Assembly: GCA_023403845.1 (NCBI GenBank)
Contig: JAEYDL010000018.1
Location: forward strand, 1 to 64,000
DNA length: 64,000 bases
Reading direction: 5' to 3'
Source: Pseudomonadota bacterium
GTDB lineage: Bacteria > Desulfobacterota > Desulfovibrionia > Desulfovibrionales > Desulfovibrionaceae
In this document: piece by piece, positions 42,283 to 51,963 of the stretch
Position numbering within the stretch: the stretch's first letter is position 1
Layout of the letters: each line of letters begins with the position of its first letter
Made by a program: the position numbers and the translations under genes
The notes under the pieces: model-generated
Databases searched by the model: none
What the model was told of the DNA's origin: nothing
Seen by the model: only the letters and a program-made list of their open reading frames with translations

Positions 42283-43266
42283 ATGCACACCAGAACTCTG
42301 GGCAAAACGGGTCTTGAAGTCACTGAAATCGGTTTCGGCACCTACGCCATCGGCGGTTCCGCCCCTCGCGGAGCGGGCAATACGCCCACCGGATACAGCG
42401 GTTCCAACGTCTTCGAGTCCCTTCAGACGCTTCGCAAGGCTTACGACATCGGCGTCAACTTCTTCGATACCGCAGACGTGTACGGACGCGGCAAAAGCGA
42501 AGTGCTGCTCAATATCGCCCTCCATTACGTGAAGGACAAGGCCATCATCGCCACCAAGGGCGGCAACCCGCTGGCAGGAGCGTCCAAGGACTTTTCGGAA
42601 GAATATATTCGCGGCGCGCTCAATGCCTCGCTGGCCCGTCTGGAAATGGAAAGCGTGCCCTTCTACATGCTGCACAGCCCGGCCCTGAAGCACATGACGC
42701 CCGAAGCCTTCGACACCATGCGCGCCCTCAAGAAGGAAGGACGCATCCGTTCCTGGGGCGTTTCCGTCAACGGCGTGCCCGAAGCCAAAATGGCCATCGA
42801 AAACGGGGCGGAAGCCATTGAGGTAGTCTTCAACATGGTGGAACCTGAAATGGCCGACGAGATATTCCCTCTGGCCGAGAAGAACAACGTGGGCATCATC
42901 GTGCGCGAAGCTCTGTGCTCCGGTCTGCTTACCGGCAAGTTCAGGCGCGGCCACGTCTTCCCCGCCAACGACCTCCGCTCGGCCCGTTTCCCTGCGGAAC
43001 GCGTGAACAACATTCTCAATGTGCTCGATCAGCTCGACTTTCTGCTGGAAGACTGTGCGAACTATACCGAGGCAGCCGTGCGTTTCGTGCTTTCCTACCC
43101 TGCCGTCTCCACCGTCATTCTGGGTTGCAAGAACATCGCCCAGCTCGACGCCAACGTCCAGTTCGACGGCAAGCGGCTTTCTCCCGAACAGCTGGCCCGA
43201 ATCCGCGAAATCGTGGCCAAGAGTCCCAGCTGCGCCATCGACAGCAAGAGCTTAGGATTCAAATAA
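42283..43266 (+). CDS. aldo/keto reductase
   Basis: 327-aa TIM-barrel oxidoreductase. The catalytic tetrad is intact: Asp (FFDTADVYG), Tyr (VYG), Lys (IIATKGGN) and His (YMLHSP). It starts MHTRTLGKTGLEVTEIGFGTYAIGG, with GGGAG upstream. Probable NADP(H)-dependent reduction or oxidation of a sugar-like carbonyl; it is related to the aldose and pyridoxal dehydrogenase branches. Substrate unknown. Confidence 0.9.
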   Translation: MHTRTLGKTGLEVTEIGFGTYAIGGSAPRGAGNTPTGYSGSNVFESLQTLRKAYDIGVNFFDTADVYGRGKSEVLLNIALHYVKDKAIIATKGGNPLAGASKDFSEEYIRGALNASLARLEMESVPFYMLHSPALKHMTPEAFDTMRALKKEGRIRSWGVSVNGVPEAKMAIENGAEAIEVVFNMVEPEMADEIFPLAEKNNVGIIVREALCSGLLTGKFRRGHVFPANDLRSARFPAERVNNILNVLDQLDFLLEDCANYTEAAVRFVLSYPAVSTVILGCKNIAQLDANVQFDGKRLSPEQLARIREIVAKSPSCAIDSKSLGFK

Positions 43267-43283
43267 TCGACGGGGAGGGCAAG

Positions 43284-44306
43284 ATGAAAGCACTGCTGCT
43301 CAAGGAACCGCATGTTCTGGAAGTCATCGATATGGAAATGCCCGAACCCGGCCCGGGAGAAGTTCGGGTAAAGGTGCTCTGCACGGGCATCTGCGGCTCG
43401 GAAATCCTTGCCTACCACGGCAGGCATTTCGCCCGCAAACCTCCGGTAGTCACCGGACACGAGGTCTGCGGTCTGGTAGACAAGCTGGGCGACGGAGTGA
43501 CGGCTCCCGCCGTCGGTACACGCGTGGCCGCCATGCCCCAGAAATCCTGCGGCACGTGCAAATGGTGCCAATCCGGCGCTCCGAACCTCTGCGGCAAGAG
43601 AAGCATGCTGGGCTTCCCGGAATGGCAAGGCTCCTTTGCCGAGTATTTCGTCATTCCTGCCGATCTGCTCTACCCCGTGGAAGACAATGTCTCCTCCACC
43701 GTGGGTACGCTCATGGAACCTCTGGCCGTGGGCGTGCATGCCGTGCGCCGCGTGGGCGTCCGTCCCGGCGACTCCATCGTCGTCTTCGGCTCCGGAGCCG
43801 TCGGCCTGACCTGCGTGCTGGCTGCGAGAGCCGCGGGCGCGAAGACAATCATCGCCACCGACGTGTTCGACTTCAACCTCGATCTGGCCAGATCCATCGG
43901 GGCCACGCATACACACAACGCCCGTTCCGGTTCCGCCGTGGATGCGGTGATGGAAGCCACGGGGGGCGAAGGCGCCCTGCATGCCGTCATGTCCGCCGAG
44001 GCTCCCGGGCTGGTGGAACAGGCCCTTCATTCTCTGAGCATTCGCGGTCGACTGGGCATCGTTGCCTCCTACGCGGAGGCAACCCCCATCAATCTGCAAT
44101 TCGTAAAGTCGCGGGAAATCGAAATCCTTGGCAGCCTCACCTATGATCGGGAAGATTTCCAGAAAGCCGTGAACATGGCCAGCGAATATAACGACGACCT
44201 GCAAAAACTCGTCACCCACGTCCTGCCTCTGGAAAAGGGAGCGGAGGCCTTTGCGCTGGCGGCCAACCGCACGGAGGATCTCGTGCGCGTCGCCTTCAGG
44301 CTGTAG
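43284..44306 (+). CDS. zinc-dependent alcohol dehydrogenase (sorbitol/threonine dehydrogenase type)
   Basis: 340-aa medium-chain dehydrogenase. Catalytic zinc ligands: Cys in CTGICGSE, GHEVCG (His, Glu). Structural zinc: four Cys in KSCGTCKWCQSGAPNLC. The NAD fold is VFGSGAVGLTCVLAAR. Start ATG follows GGGGAGGGC. It lies between the aldo/keto reductase and the transporter, consistent with oxidation of an imported polyol or sugar acid, which is inference. Confidence 0.92.
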   Translation: MKALLLKEPHVLEVIDMEMPEPGPGEVRVKVLCTGICGSEILAYHGRHFARKPPVVTGHEVCGLVDKLGDGVTAPAVGTRVAAMPQKSCGTCKWCQSGAPNLCGKRSMLGFPEWQGSFAEYFVIPADLLYPVEDNVSSTVGTLMEPLAVGVHAVRRVGVRPGDSIVVFGSGAVGLTCVLAARAAGAKTIIATDVFDFNLDLARSIGATHTHNARSGSAVDAVMEATGGEGALHAVMSAEAPGLVEQALHSLSIRGRLGIVASYAEATPINLQFVKSREIEILGSLTYDREDFQKAVNMASEYNDDLQKLVTHVLPLEKGAEAFALAANRTEDLVRVAFRL

Positions 44307-44395
44307 CGTCCGCAGGCAAGGACGAAAGACAGGAAGCCCCGGCGTCCGGACAATGTCGTAACCCAATCTCTATCCAGTGGATCAAGGAAACGAGT

Positions 44396-45370
44396 ATAAA
44401 AAAGAGTTTTCTGACCGCAGCGCTTGCGCTCATGCTCGCCCTGGCGGGCGCACCCGCTCAGGCCGCGTTCCCCGAACAGCCCATCAACCTGATCGTCCCC
44501 TTCAGTGCCGGCGGGTCCACCGATCTGGACGCCCGGGCCTTCGCCACCGTGGCCAGCAAGTATATCGGCCAGCCCGTGATGGTGGCCAACAAGCCCGGCG
44601 GGTCCGGCATCATCGGTTCTCAGTACGTGAACATGTCCAAACCCGACGGCTACAATATTCTCATCGGTCGTCCCGGAGCGCAGGGCGTGGCCACGGCGTG
44701 CTTCCCCGACACGACGCCGTTCACGCTCGACTCCTACACCTTCCTTGGCATGATCGACACTTCGCCCTGCGTGCTTATGGTCCATCCCGACGCCCCCTAC
44801 AAGACGCTGCAGGAACTCATCGAGTACATCAAGGCCAATCCCGGCAAGCTGAAGTACTCCAGCTCCGGCGTAAGCTCCATCCACAACTTCGCCACCCAGT
44901 ACATGCTCAATCTCTCGGGCATGAAGCATGACGCTCTGGTCCATGTGCCCTACAAGGGCGGCGGCGAAGCCCTCACCGCCATCATGGGCGGTCAGGTGGA
45001 CATGATGATCTGCGCCTACAACGAGGCCTCCGGCTACATCAAGGCAGGCACGCTGAAAGCTCTCGTCGTCATGACTAGGGACCCCTTCTCCTTTGCACCC
45101 GACGTTCCCACATGCGTTCAGGCCGGAATGCCCGAACTGGAACTCGGCACCTGGTTCGTCCTGCTCGGCCCCAAGAACATGCCGCAGGACGTTCGCGACA
45201 AGTACTGGGATACCATCCAAAAGGTCGTGAAGGATCCGGACTATCTGCGCATGATTGGAGACATCGGCTGCGTTCCCATGCTGATGGACCCCGAATCCTC
45301 CAAGAAATTCGTCGTCGAGCAGAATGACATCTTCCGCAAGGTCGGCGTCGCCATCGGCATCGTGAAGTAG
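44396..45370 (+). CDS. tripartite tricarboxylate transporter substrate-binding protein (TctC family), apparent ATA start
   Basis: Periplasmic receptor of 324 aa. Mature features are FPEQPINLIVPFSAGGSTDLDAR, ANKPGGSGIIGSQYV, and HVPYKGGGEALTAIMGGQVDMM. The signal peptide is complete only if translation starts at ATA 44396 (IKKSFLTAALALMLALAGAP, cleavage after AQA), which has AAGGAAA at ideal spacing. The first in-frame ATG (44432) would remove the basic n-region and half the hydrophobic core and has no ribosome site. No other standard start lies upstream in frame for 16 codons. Confidence 0.88.
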   Translation: MKKSFLTAALALMLALAGAPAQAAFPEQPINLIVPFSAGGSTDLDARAFATVASKYIGQPVMVANKPGGSGIIGSQYVNMSKPDGYNILIGRPGAQGVATACFPDTTPFTLDSYTFLGMIDTSPCVLMVHPDAPYKTLQELIEYIKANPGKLKYSSSGVSSIHNFATQYMLNLSGMKHDALVHVPYKGGGEALTAIMGGQVDMMICAYNEASGYIKAGTLKALVVMTRDPFSFAPDVPTCVQAGMPELELGTWFVLLGPKNMPQDVRDKYWDTIQKVVKDPDYLRMIGDIGCVPMLMDPESSKKFVVEQNDIFRKVGVAIGIVK

Positions 45371-45431
45371 CTTCCGACAAAACGGGCCGGAGCGTTCCGG
45401 CCCGCAACCTCCACACCCCTCGGGGGCTTTC

Positions 45432-45908
45432 ATGACGGCAAAACAAAAAGACATCATTCTTGGGCTGTTCATCGTCATCGTCTTCAGCTTCGTGTATCTG
45501 TACATCATCCCCCGGGAAGTTCCGGTGCTCTCCCCGGTACGGATAGCGGCGCTTTCTCCAGACTTCTGGCCCAGGAACATCACCCTTCTCATTATCTTTC
45601 TGGGGGCCTTTCAGGTCGTCTACGCTCTGGCGCGCCCCTATCCGCAGCAAAAGATCAGCGCACGAACGCGGGAAGAAAACATCAAGGATCTGCTTCTGGC
45701 CCTTCTTCTGGTCGCGTACTGCCTCGTGGTTTCCACTCTGGGGATTCTCCTCTCTTCCGTCCTCTGCATGCTCGCCTGCATGCTGATCTTCGGCGAACGC
45801 CGTCCGATCATGCTGATCCTGTTCGCCATCCTTCTGCCTCTCGGCATGCACATGTTTCTGGTCAAGGTCGCCAAAATTCTTATCCCCTCAGGGATACTCC
45901 CTTTCTAA
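45432..45908 (+). CDS. tripartite tricarboxylate transporter small membrane subunit (TctB family)
   Basis: 158-aa protein with four hydrophobic segments: residues 7-27, 50-66, 85-120 (two helices) and 128-145. It has the TctB start pattern KDIILGLFIVIVFSFVYLYIIP. It forms the membrane part with TctA. Family divergence is high, so the call rests partly on its place between tctC and tctA genes. Confidence 0.85.
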   Translation: MTAKQKDIILGLFIVIVFSFVYLYIIPREVPVLSPVRIAALSPDFWPRNITLLIIFLGAFQVVYALARPYPQQKISARTREENIKDLLLALLLVAYCLVVSTLGILLSSVLCMLACMLIFGERRPIMLILFAILLPLGMHMFLVKVAKILIPSGILPF

Positions 45909-45927
45909 CAGCCGGAGCGTATAGCTT

Positions 45928-47415
45928 ATGTGGGAACATCTGACTGAAGGCGCGCTTCTCTTCTTCACCATCCAGAATATCATCGCGCTGCTGGGAGGGA
46001 CGTTCTTCGGCCTGCTTTTCGGCGCCATTCCCGGCCTTACCGCAACCCTGGCCGTGGCGCTGGCTCTGCCCTTCACTTTCTATCTGGACCCGATCACCGC
46101 TCTCGTGACGCTGGTGGGCATCTACAAGGGCGGCGTGTACGCCGGGTCCATCCCCGCCATTCTCATCCGCACGCCGGGAACGCCCTCGGCGGCCTGCACC
46201 GTGCTCGACGGCTACCCCCTCGCCCAGCAGGGCAAGGCGGGCAAAGCCCTGTACATGGCTCTCTACGCCTCCTGCATCGGCGATGCACTCGCCAACCTTA
46301 CGCTCATCCTCTTTACAGGCTATATCGCCCAGTTCGCCCTCAAGTTCGGTCCGCCGGAATTCTTCACACTCATTTGCGTCTCCCTGACCGTCATCGCGGG
46401 CGTCTCCGGCAACAGCCTGAACAAGGGGCTTATTTCCGCCGGACTCGGACTGCTCTTCACTACCGTGGGCATGGATCTGGTGTACGGTTCCAATCGCTTC
46501 GTGTTCGGACAGATCGAACTCATGAGCGGCGTAAGCTTCATCCCCGTGCTTATCGGTCTATTCGCCCTGCCGGAACTGTTCAACGCTCTTCTGGCCCAGA
46601 AGAACAAAAGCACCATGGTCACCAGGATCGACGACCGGCTGACCTTCACCGAACTTAAAGGATGCCTGAGAACCATTCTGCGTGGTTCGCTTATCGGAAC
46701 CATCGTCGGCGCCATTCCCGGCCTCGGTGGCACGCCCGCAGCCTTCATGTCCTACAGTGAAGCCCAGCGCGCCTCAAAGCATCCTGAAACCTTCGGCAAA
46801 GGCGCTCTCGAAGGCGTGGCCGCCGCCGAATCCGCAAACAACGCAGCCGCTCCAGGAGCATTGATCCCTCTGCTTTCTCTGGGTATTCCCGGAGACGTGG
46901 TGACAGGCATCATCCTCGGCGCGTTCATGTTCCACGGCCTGACTCCTGGTCCTCTGCTGTTTCAGGAGCACCTGAGTCTCGTGTACGCACTCTACATCGC
47001 CATAGCCGTCAGCTCCCTGACGCTTCTGGGATCGGGCAAGCTCGCCATCATGGGTTTCTCCCAGATCACCAAGATTCCGGCCAAACTGCTGTTCCCGGCC
47101 GTGCTCGTCGTCTGTCTCTACGGCTCATTTGCCGTAAACGGACAGCTGTTCGACGTCTGGATCACCGTAGGCATGGGACTGCTCGGCTACCTTATGGGCC
47201 GTTTCGACGTGCCCGCGGCTCCCTTCGTCATCGCCTTCGTGCTGGGACCGCTGTTCGAAGACAATTTCCGGCGTTCTCTCGTCATCTCCGGCGGCGACTA
47301 CGGTATTTTCATCTCCTCTCCCCTCTGCTGGCTGTTCATCGCGTTAACGCTGCTTTCCCTGTTCATCATCATCCGCCGCAACATCAGAGCGGTACGGCAG
47401 GAGAACCGGGCCTAG
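45928..47415 (+). CDS. tripartite tricarboxylate transporter large permease (TctA family)
   Basis: 495-aa permease with about 11-12 helices. The two conserved glycine-rich motifs are GLLFGAIPGLTATLAVAL near residue 29 and LIGTIVGAIPGLGGTPAAFMSY near 253, with NAAAPGALIPLLSLGIPGD between. Secondary, ion-driven uptake of a carboxylate-like solute via the TctC receptor. Last gene of the operon, ending at a perfect palindromic terminator. Confidence 0.95.
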   Translation: MWEHLTEGALLFFTIQNIIALLGGTFFGLLFGAIPGLTATLAVALALPFTFYLDPITALVTLVGIYKGGVYAGSIPAILIRTPGTPSAACTVLDGYPLAQQGKAGKALYMALYASCIGDALANLTLILFTGYIAQFALKFGPPEFFTLICVSLTVIAGVSGNSLNKGLISAGLGLLFTTVGMDLVYGSNRFVFGQIELMSGVSFIPVLIGLFALPELFNALLAQKNKSTMVTRIDDRLTFTELKGCLRTILRGSLIGTIVGAIPGLGGTPAAFMSYSEAQRASKHPETFGKGALEGVAAAESANNAAAPGALIPLLSLGIPGDVVTGIILGAFMFHGLTPGPLLFQEHLSLVYALYIAIAVSSLTLLGSGKLAIMGFSQITKIPAKLLFPAVLVVCLYGSFAVNGQLFDVWITVGMGLLGYLMGRFDVPAAPFVIAFVLGPLFEDNFRRSLVISGGDYGIFISSPLCWLFIALTLLSLFIIIRRNIRAVRQENRA

Positions 47416-47462
47416 AAAAAGGAAGCCATCCCGCTCTTCAGTCTGTCTTCCCCAAAACTCCA

Positions 47463-47498
47463 AACGGGTCCGGCGGGCAATTGCCCGCCGGACCCGTT
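47463..47498. terminator. perfect palindromic terminator after tctA
   Basis: A 36-bp perfect palindrome centred on AATT (stem AACGGGTCCGGCGGGC). It would terminate from either side; T tract absent. Confidence 0.75.
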
Positions 47499-47524
47499 GC
47501 GCTGACGCTCCTGCCATAAACGAA

Positions 47525-47545
47525 AACCCCGCTCCCAATATGCGT
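47525..47545 (-). terminator. terminator of the short-chain dehydrogenase genes
   Basis: CCCCGCT/AGCGGGG arms followed on the minus strand by TTTTCG. Confidence 0.7.
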
Positions 47546-47602
47546 GAAGCGGGGCTGATCGTGTTTTCACGGCGTTTGGCCGAAGGTCCGGAACACCTGG
47601 TT

Positions 47603-48352
47603 TCAGTTCGTCGTATAACCGCTGTCGACCATATAGGTCGCTCCATGAACGTAAGAGGCTTCATCCGAGGCAAGGAAAAGCATGACCGAGGTCATTTCAT
47701 CAGGACGGGCAAAACGTCCGGCCGCCAGCTTGACCACCCTCTGCTGGTACTTTCCGACATCTGCGCGAATGGCCGAGTTGATCCGGGTGGCAGTCGGCCC
47801 GGGAGCTACGGCATTTACCCGGATATTATGCGGCGCAAGCTCCAGAGACATAAGCCGGGTCAGTGAACTGACCCCCGCCTTGCTGGGACAGTAGGCTCCG
47901 GTATTGGCGGTAACGCGAGTGGAAAGCATGGAAGAGGTGTTGACGATAACGCCCCCGGTCCCCTGCCGGATCATGGCCCGGGCCACGGCCTGACCGGCAA
48001 GCAGCATGCCCGTGAGATTCACGGACAGTACCCTGTTCCAGTCGTCGAGCGAAATATCGAGAAATGAACTGAAACGCGCGATGCCCGCGTTGCAGAACGA
48101 GACGTCGATACGGCCATAATGCCCGACGACCGTATCCACGGCGGCATCCACTGATTTCTTGTCGCTCACGTCGCAGGCCACGCCAAGTACCTTTCCCGGC
48201 ATGTCGGCGCACAGGGTCGCGAGCGCCTCCCGCTCGATATCGGCCACTGCAACGAGCGCCCCCTCATCCACAAGCCTGCGCACGAGATTCTCCCCAATGC
48301 CGTTTGCGCCGCCGATGACCAGTGCCGTCCTGTTTTCAAACCGCCTCCGCAT
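47603..48352 (-). CDS. SDR family oxidoreductase
   Basis: 249-aa classical short-chain dehydrogenase. Coenzyme loop GGANGIGENL, acidic residue ADIE favouring NAD, NAGIA, catalytic Ser in VNTSSML and YCPSK. The C-terminus ATYMVDSGYTTN is typical. It pairs with the gene at 48385, 32 bp upstream, and the two proteins are clearly related. Substrate unknown; position beside the dehydrogenase/transporter operon suggests the same pathway. Confidence 0.9.
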   Translation of the reverse strand: MRRRFENRTALVIGGANGIGENLVRRLVDEGALVAVADIEREALATLCADMPGKVLGVACDVSDKKSVDAAVDTVVGHYGRIDVSFCNAGIARFSSFLDISLDDWNRVLSVNLTGMLLAGQAVARAMIRQGTGGVIVNTSSMLSTRVTANTGAYCPSKAGVSSLTRLMSLELAPHNIRVNAVAPGPTATRINSAIRADVGKYQQRVVKLAAGRFARPDEMTSVMLFLASDEASYVHGATYMVDSGYTTN

Positions 48353-48384
48353 CGCTCTGTCCTCCTGCTTGCCTGTCCTGTTCG

Positions 48385-49134
48385 TTATTGGATGCTGAAA
48401 CCGCCGTCCACCAGATAAAAGGCTCCGTTTACGAAACTGGCTTCATCCGAAGCGAGGAACAGGGCAACCGCGGCGCACTCCTCGGGTTCCCCGAAACGAT
48501 GCGCCACCGTGCGCTTGAGAATCATTTCGGAACGGCTGGCCTCGCTGCGGGTCTGGGCCGTCATGCGGGTCGCGGTAGGGCCGGGGCCGAACGCGTTGAC
48601 CCGGATGCCGTATCTGGCCAGCTCAAGAGCCATGACCTTGGTGAGCTGCACCACGGCGGCCTTGGCCGCGCCGTAGGCCGCTGTCTTGGTAAACACGATC
48701 TCCGCGCCGAGGGAAGCCGTATTGACGATGGCTCCTCCATGTCCCTGCTTGACCATCTCTCTGGCTACGGCCTGTCCGACAAGAAACGTTCCCTTGGCGT
48801 CCACGGCGAAATTCGCGTCCCAATTGGCCTCTGTTTCCTCAAGGAACAGGCCGTATCGGCATATTCCGGCATTGTTGAAAAGCAGATCTATCCTCCCGTG
48901 GCGCTCCATGACCTTCCAGACCATGTCGTCCACGGAAGACTTCCGGGAAACGTCGCAGACGACGCCCGTCACGATGGAAGGATCAAAGCCGTCGCAAGCA
49001 GCCTGCAATGTCCCCGCCTCCAGATCGGCGACGACGACTCTGGCACCCTCCTTCACGAGACCGGAAACGATTTCCAGCCCTATTCCCTGCGCTCCCCCTG
49101 TAACCACGGCGACTTTGCCTTCGAATCTGCCCAT
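48385..49134 (-). CDS. SDR family oxidoreductase
   Basis: 249-aa short-chain dehydrogenase, start ATG 49134 after GGAGGAGA. Coenzyme loop VVTGGAQGIGLEI, NNAGI, catalytic serine in NTASLG and YGAAK. It ends AFYLVDGGFSIQ. A longer in-frame start has no ribosome site. First gene of the minus-strand pair; paralogous to its neighbour at 47603. Confidence 0.9.
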   Translation of the reverse strand: MGRFEGKVAVVTGGAQGIGLEIVSGLVKEGARVVVADLEAGTLQAACDGFDPSIVTGVVCDVSRKSSVDDMVWKVMERHGRIDLLFNNAGICRYGLFLEETEANWDANFAVDAKGTFLVGQAVAREMVKQGHGGAIVNTASLGAEIVFTKTAAYGAAKAAVVQLTKVMALELARYGIRVNAFGPGPTATRMTAQTRSEASRSEMILKRTVAHRFGEPEECAAVALFLASDEASFVNGAFYLVDGGFSIQ

Positions 49135-49940
49135 AATTCTCCTCCATCGCCCGACTTTGTTCGGTTCACCCGATTTCCGCATCCTGTTCCAGGTCATCAT
49201 GCCTGCCCATTCGGTCGAAAGACACCGACCCTCGCATGAAGAGAAAACACAGGGTGCCATATCGCCATTTGAGCAAAATGGAGCATTATTCATACCAGTT
49301 CAGGCGTTTCGATCGAAAACCGCTGCGCATAAGGCATTTATCTTATAAAAAACATTTATTTCAATATGTTTAAAAAACAAAGATACCAAATGAATTTCCC
49401 TTTTCAGAAAAGAGGCACAAGCCGAAAAAGAATCTGTTCACAAATGAGCATTTTTGTTCAAAGTCTATACTTCATATTTTTGAACGGATTACAATCATAG
49501 TACTTTGATATGGTTATTCTAACCGGTGAAAACTATGAAGGTTCGGACCTGTTGAACAAAAGGAAACAAAACACACCGCAAGTCGCTCCAGACCGACCCT
49601 CTTTCCCGGCGGGCTGCGCGGCTCGCGCGCGTACGATTCGTGCGGATCCCGATATGCCTGTCTCCCGGCATGGATGCGCCGTTGCCCGCCGCCTCCTTCC
49701 GCACTCCGGAAAATCGGGCAGCCGAACTGTTCCGTTTTGTCGCAGCCGCCAGAAAATGGCTATACAATCCCCCATACAGTGCGCTATCATGCAGCCTTTA
49801 CATTTGTTCTGCGTTTTGTTTTTTCATCGGAAAAAGAAAATCGTCCGGAACGACGCCATTCCGAAAAACGCACGAACAGCAGGAGGACGCGTGTTCCGCT
49901 TGTCCGGGCGCGCAAACCGGTTTATCTGGAGGAAAGAACG
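49135..49940. other. 806-bp divergent intergenic region
   Basis: AT-rich in its first part (49330-49510) with repeated GTTCA-type words (GAGCATTTTTGTTCA, ATTTTTGAACG at 49475-49485), probably the SDR promoter and operator area. The rest holds the antiporter promoter (49737-49766). No credible gene. Confidence 0.5.
49737..49766 (+). promoter_or_regulatory. possible sigma-70 promoter for the NhaC-type antiporter
   Basis: TTGTCG (49737-49742), 18-bp spacer, TATACA (49761-49766). The mRNA would have a leader of about 165 bases. Confidence 0.45.
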
Positions 49941-51485
49941 GTGGAACCCTATTATGCAGACTGGCTTTCGCTGCTGCCGCCCATCATCGCGATTTCGCTT
50001 GCCCTGATTACCAAGGAAGTCATCTCTTCGCTGCTCATCGGCATCCTGAGCGGTACGCTCATTTATACGATCGGCTCCGGTTCAGGTTCGCCCATCGTTG
50101 GAACGGTGGAAGCGACGTTCACTATCATGACGGCCAAGGTCGACTTCGACATCCTGATCTTCTGCACCCTGCTCGGGGCGCTGGTCTACACCATCTCCAT
50201 GGCCGGCGGCACCAGAGCCTACGGAAACTGGGCGATCCGGCGCATCAAGAGCAAACGCTCCGCACTGCTTTCCACCGGCGCTCTCGGAGCGGTCATTTTC
50301 ATTGACGACTACTTCAACTGCCTTACCGTGGGCACGGTGATGAAACCCGTCACCGACTCCTACAAAATTTCCCGCGCCAAACTCGCCTACATCATCGACG
50401 CGACTGCGGCCCCCATCTGCATCATTGCGCCTATTTCGAGCTGGGCCGCCGCAGTCGGCAGCAATCTGCGCAGCACGGGAGCCTTCGAGAGCGACTTTGC
50501 CGCCTTCGTATCCACGATTCCATATAACTTCTACGCCCTGCTCTCCATAGCCATGGTGATCATGGTGTGCACGACCAACTGCGATTTCGGCCCCATGCTT
50601 CGCTCCGAACGGCGTGCCCTGAAGGGTGATCTCGGCGCGGTAGATACGTACAACGCAGACCATCTGGAAGGCGCAGCCAAGGGGACGGTCCTTGACATGC
50701 TCATCCCCATCGGCAGCCTCATCGTCTTCGCCGTTCTGGGGCTGCTCTACAACGGCGGCTACTGGGGAGACGATCCGGCCTACCACACGCTGGGAGCCGC
50801 CTTCGGCAACTGCACGGCGGCCAAGGCCCTTGTCTGGGCCTCTTTCGGCGCGCTGGTCGTCGCCTTCCTGCTTTTTGTCCCCCGCAGGCTTATGGGTCTG
50901 AGAACCTTTATGGACGGCGCGATCGAAGGCATGAAGGCCATGCTTCCCGCCAACGCAATTCTTGTGCTCGCATGGACCATCAGCGGCGTTTGCCGGGATC
51001 TGCTCCAGACGCCGATCTTCGTGAAAACGCTGGTCGCCGATGGCGGAGTCAGCGGCGGGCTGCTTCCCGCCGCCATATTCATCATCGCGGGATTCCTCAG
51101 CTTCTCCACAGGCACGGCCTGGGGAACGTTCGGCATCCTCATCCCCATCGTGGTCCCCGTCGCGCAGGCCGTCGATCCTGACCTCGTGGTGGTCTGCCTG
51201 TCCGCAACCCTCGCCGGGAGCGTCTTCGGCGACCACTGTTCCCCCATTTCCGATACGACCATCCTTTCCAGCGCAGGATCGGGCTGCAATCATATCGAAC
51301 ACGTCTCAACCCAGCTCGGCTATGCCTTCATCGTCGGAGGATGCTGCATCGTGGGCTACCTCGTCGCCGGCTTCACGGAGGCGAATCTCTGGCTGAGTCT
51401 GGGAAGCTCCCTCGTGCTGCTTATCGCCGCTGTCGCCGCACTGCATTTCTGGAGCGAAAAACGGAATGCCGCTCTGGCGGACTGA
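49941..51485 (+). CDS. NhaC family Na+/H+ antiporter
   Basis: 514-aa membrane protein, GTG start at 49941 after GGAGGAAAG; longer in-frame starts lack a ribosome site and run through non-coding-like sequence. The NhaC family pattern is present: FIDDYFNCLTVGTVMKPVTD, APICIIAPISSWAA, FSTGTAWGTFGILIPI and GDHCSPISDTTILSSAGSGC. About 11-12 helices. NhaC relatives also include amino-acid/proton exchangers, so the substrate is not fixed. It ends at a strong terminator. Confidence 0.92.
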   Translation: MEPYYADWLSLLPPIIAISLALITKEVISSLLIGILSGTLIYTIGSGSGSPIVGTVEATFTIMTAKVDFDILIFCTLLGALVYTISMAGGTRAYGNWAIRRIKSKRSALLSTGALGAVIFIDDYFNCLTVGTVMKPVTDSYKISRAKLAYIIDATAAPICIIAPISSWAAAVGSNLRSTGAFESDFAAFVSTIPYNFYALLSIAMVIMVCTTNCDFGPMLRSERRALKGDLGAVDTYNADHLEGAAKGTVLDMLIPIGSLIVFAVLGLLYNGGYWGDDPAYHTLGAAFGNCTAAKALVWASFGALVVAFLLFVPRRLMGLRTFMDGAIEGMKAMLPANAILVLAWTISGVCRDLLQTPIFVKTLVADGGVSGGLLPAAIFIIAGFLSFSTGTAWGTFGILIPIVVPVAQAVDPDLVVVCLSATLAGSVFGDHCSPISDTTILSSAGSGCNHIEHVSTQLGYAFIVGGCCIVGYLVAGFTEANLWLSLGSSLVLLIAAVAALHFWSEKRNAALAD

Positions 51486-51963
51486 GAACCGGAAGGCCGG
51501 CCCCCGTTCAGGCCGTCCCAGAAACTGAACATTCTGAACTGCCCGTGCGTTTTCACGGGCAGTTCACTTTTTCAGTCAACGGCTGCCCGCCGTGCCGCAT
51601 CTCCCAGCCTCTCCGCAGGCGCCAGAGAATTCCCCCAGCAGACCGGACAGAAAAGCACATTGCGAAACGAGGCGCAGGGAATCCGCCTGTCCGCACCCGT
51701 AATCCGAATTAGTGACTGATGCCGCCCGGGAGATCCAAGGCGTGCGCAAGAGAAAGTGTGTGTGAAAATCCTTCATGGCGTCGCCTGCCATGTCAGCTTT
51801 TCGATACGGAACGGCATCCCTTCCACAACCGGATCGCCATGTTCCCGGAACCATACGGGCATCCGACGGGTTACATCCCGGCGCAAAACATGATAGGCAA
51901 ACCAAACATCAGAATGTCCGCCTTCCGGCCATGGAAGGCTCACCCCAAGCCTCTGGAGGAATC
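51486..51963. other. 478-bp intergenic region
   Basis: Contains the antiporter terminator at 51535-51571 and upstream DNA of the binding-protein gene. No recognisable promoter, repeat or gene otherwise. Confidence 0.45.
51535..51571 (+). terminator. terminator of the antiporter gene
   Basis: Perfect 13-bp stem TGAACTGCCCGTG/CACGGGCAGTTCA, loop CGTTTT, followed by CTTTTT. Confidence 0.92.
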
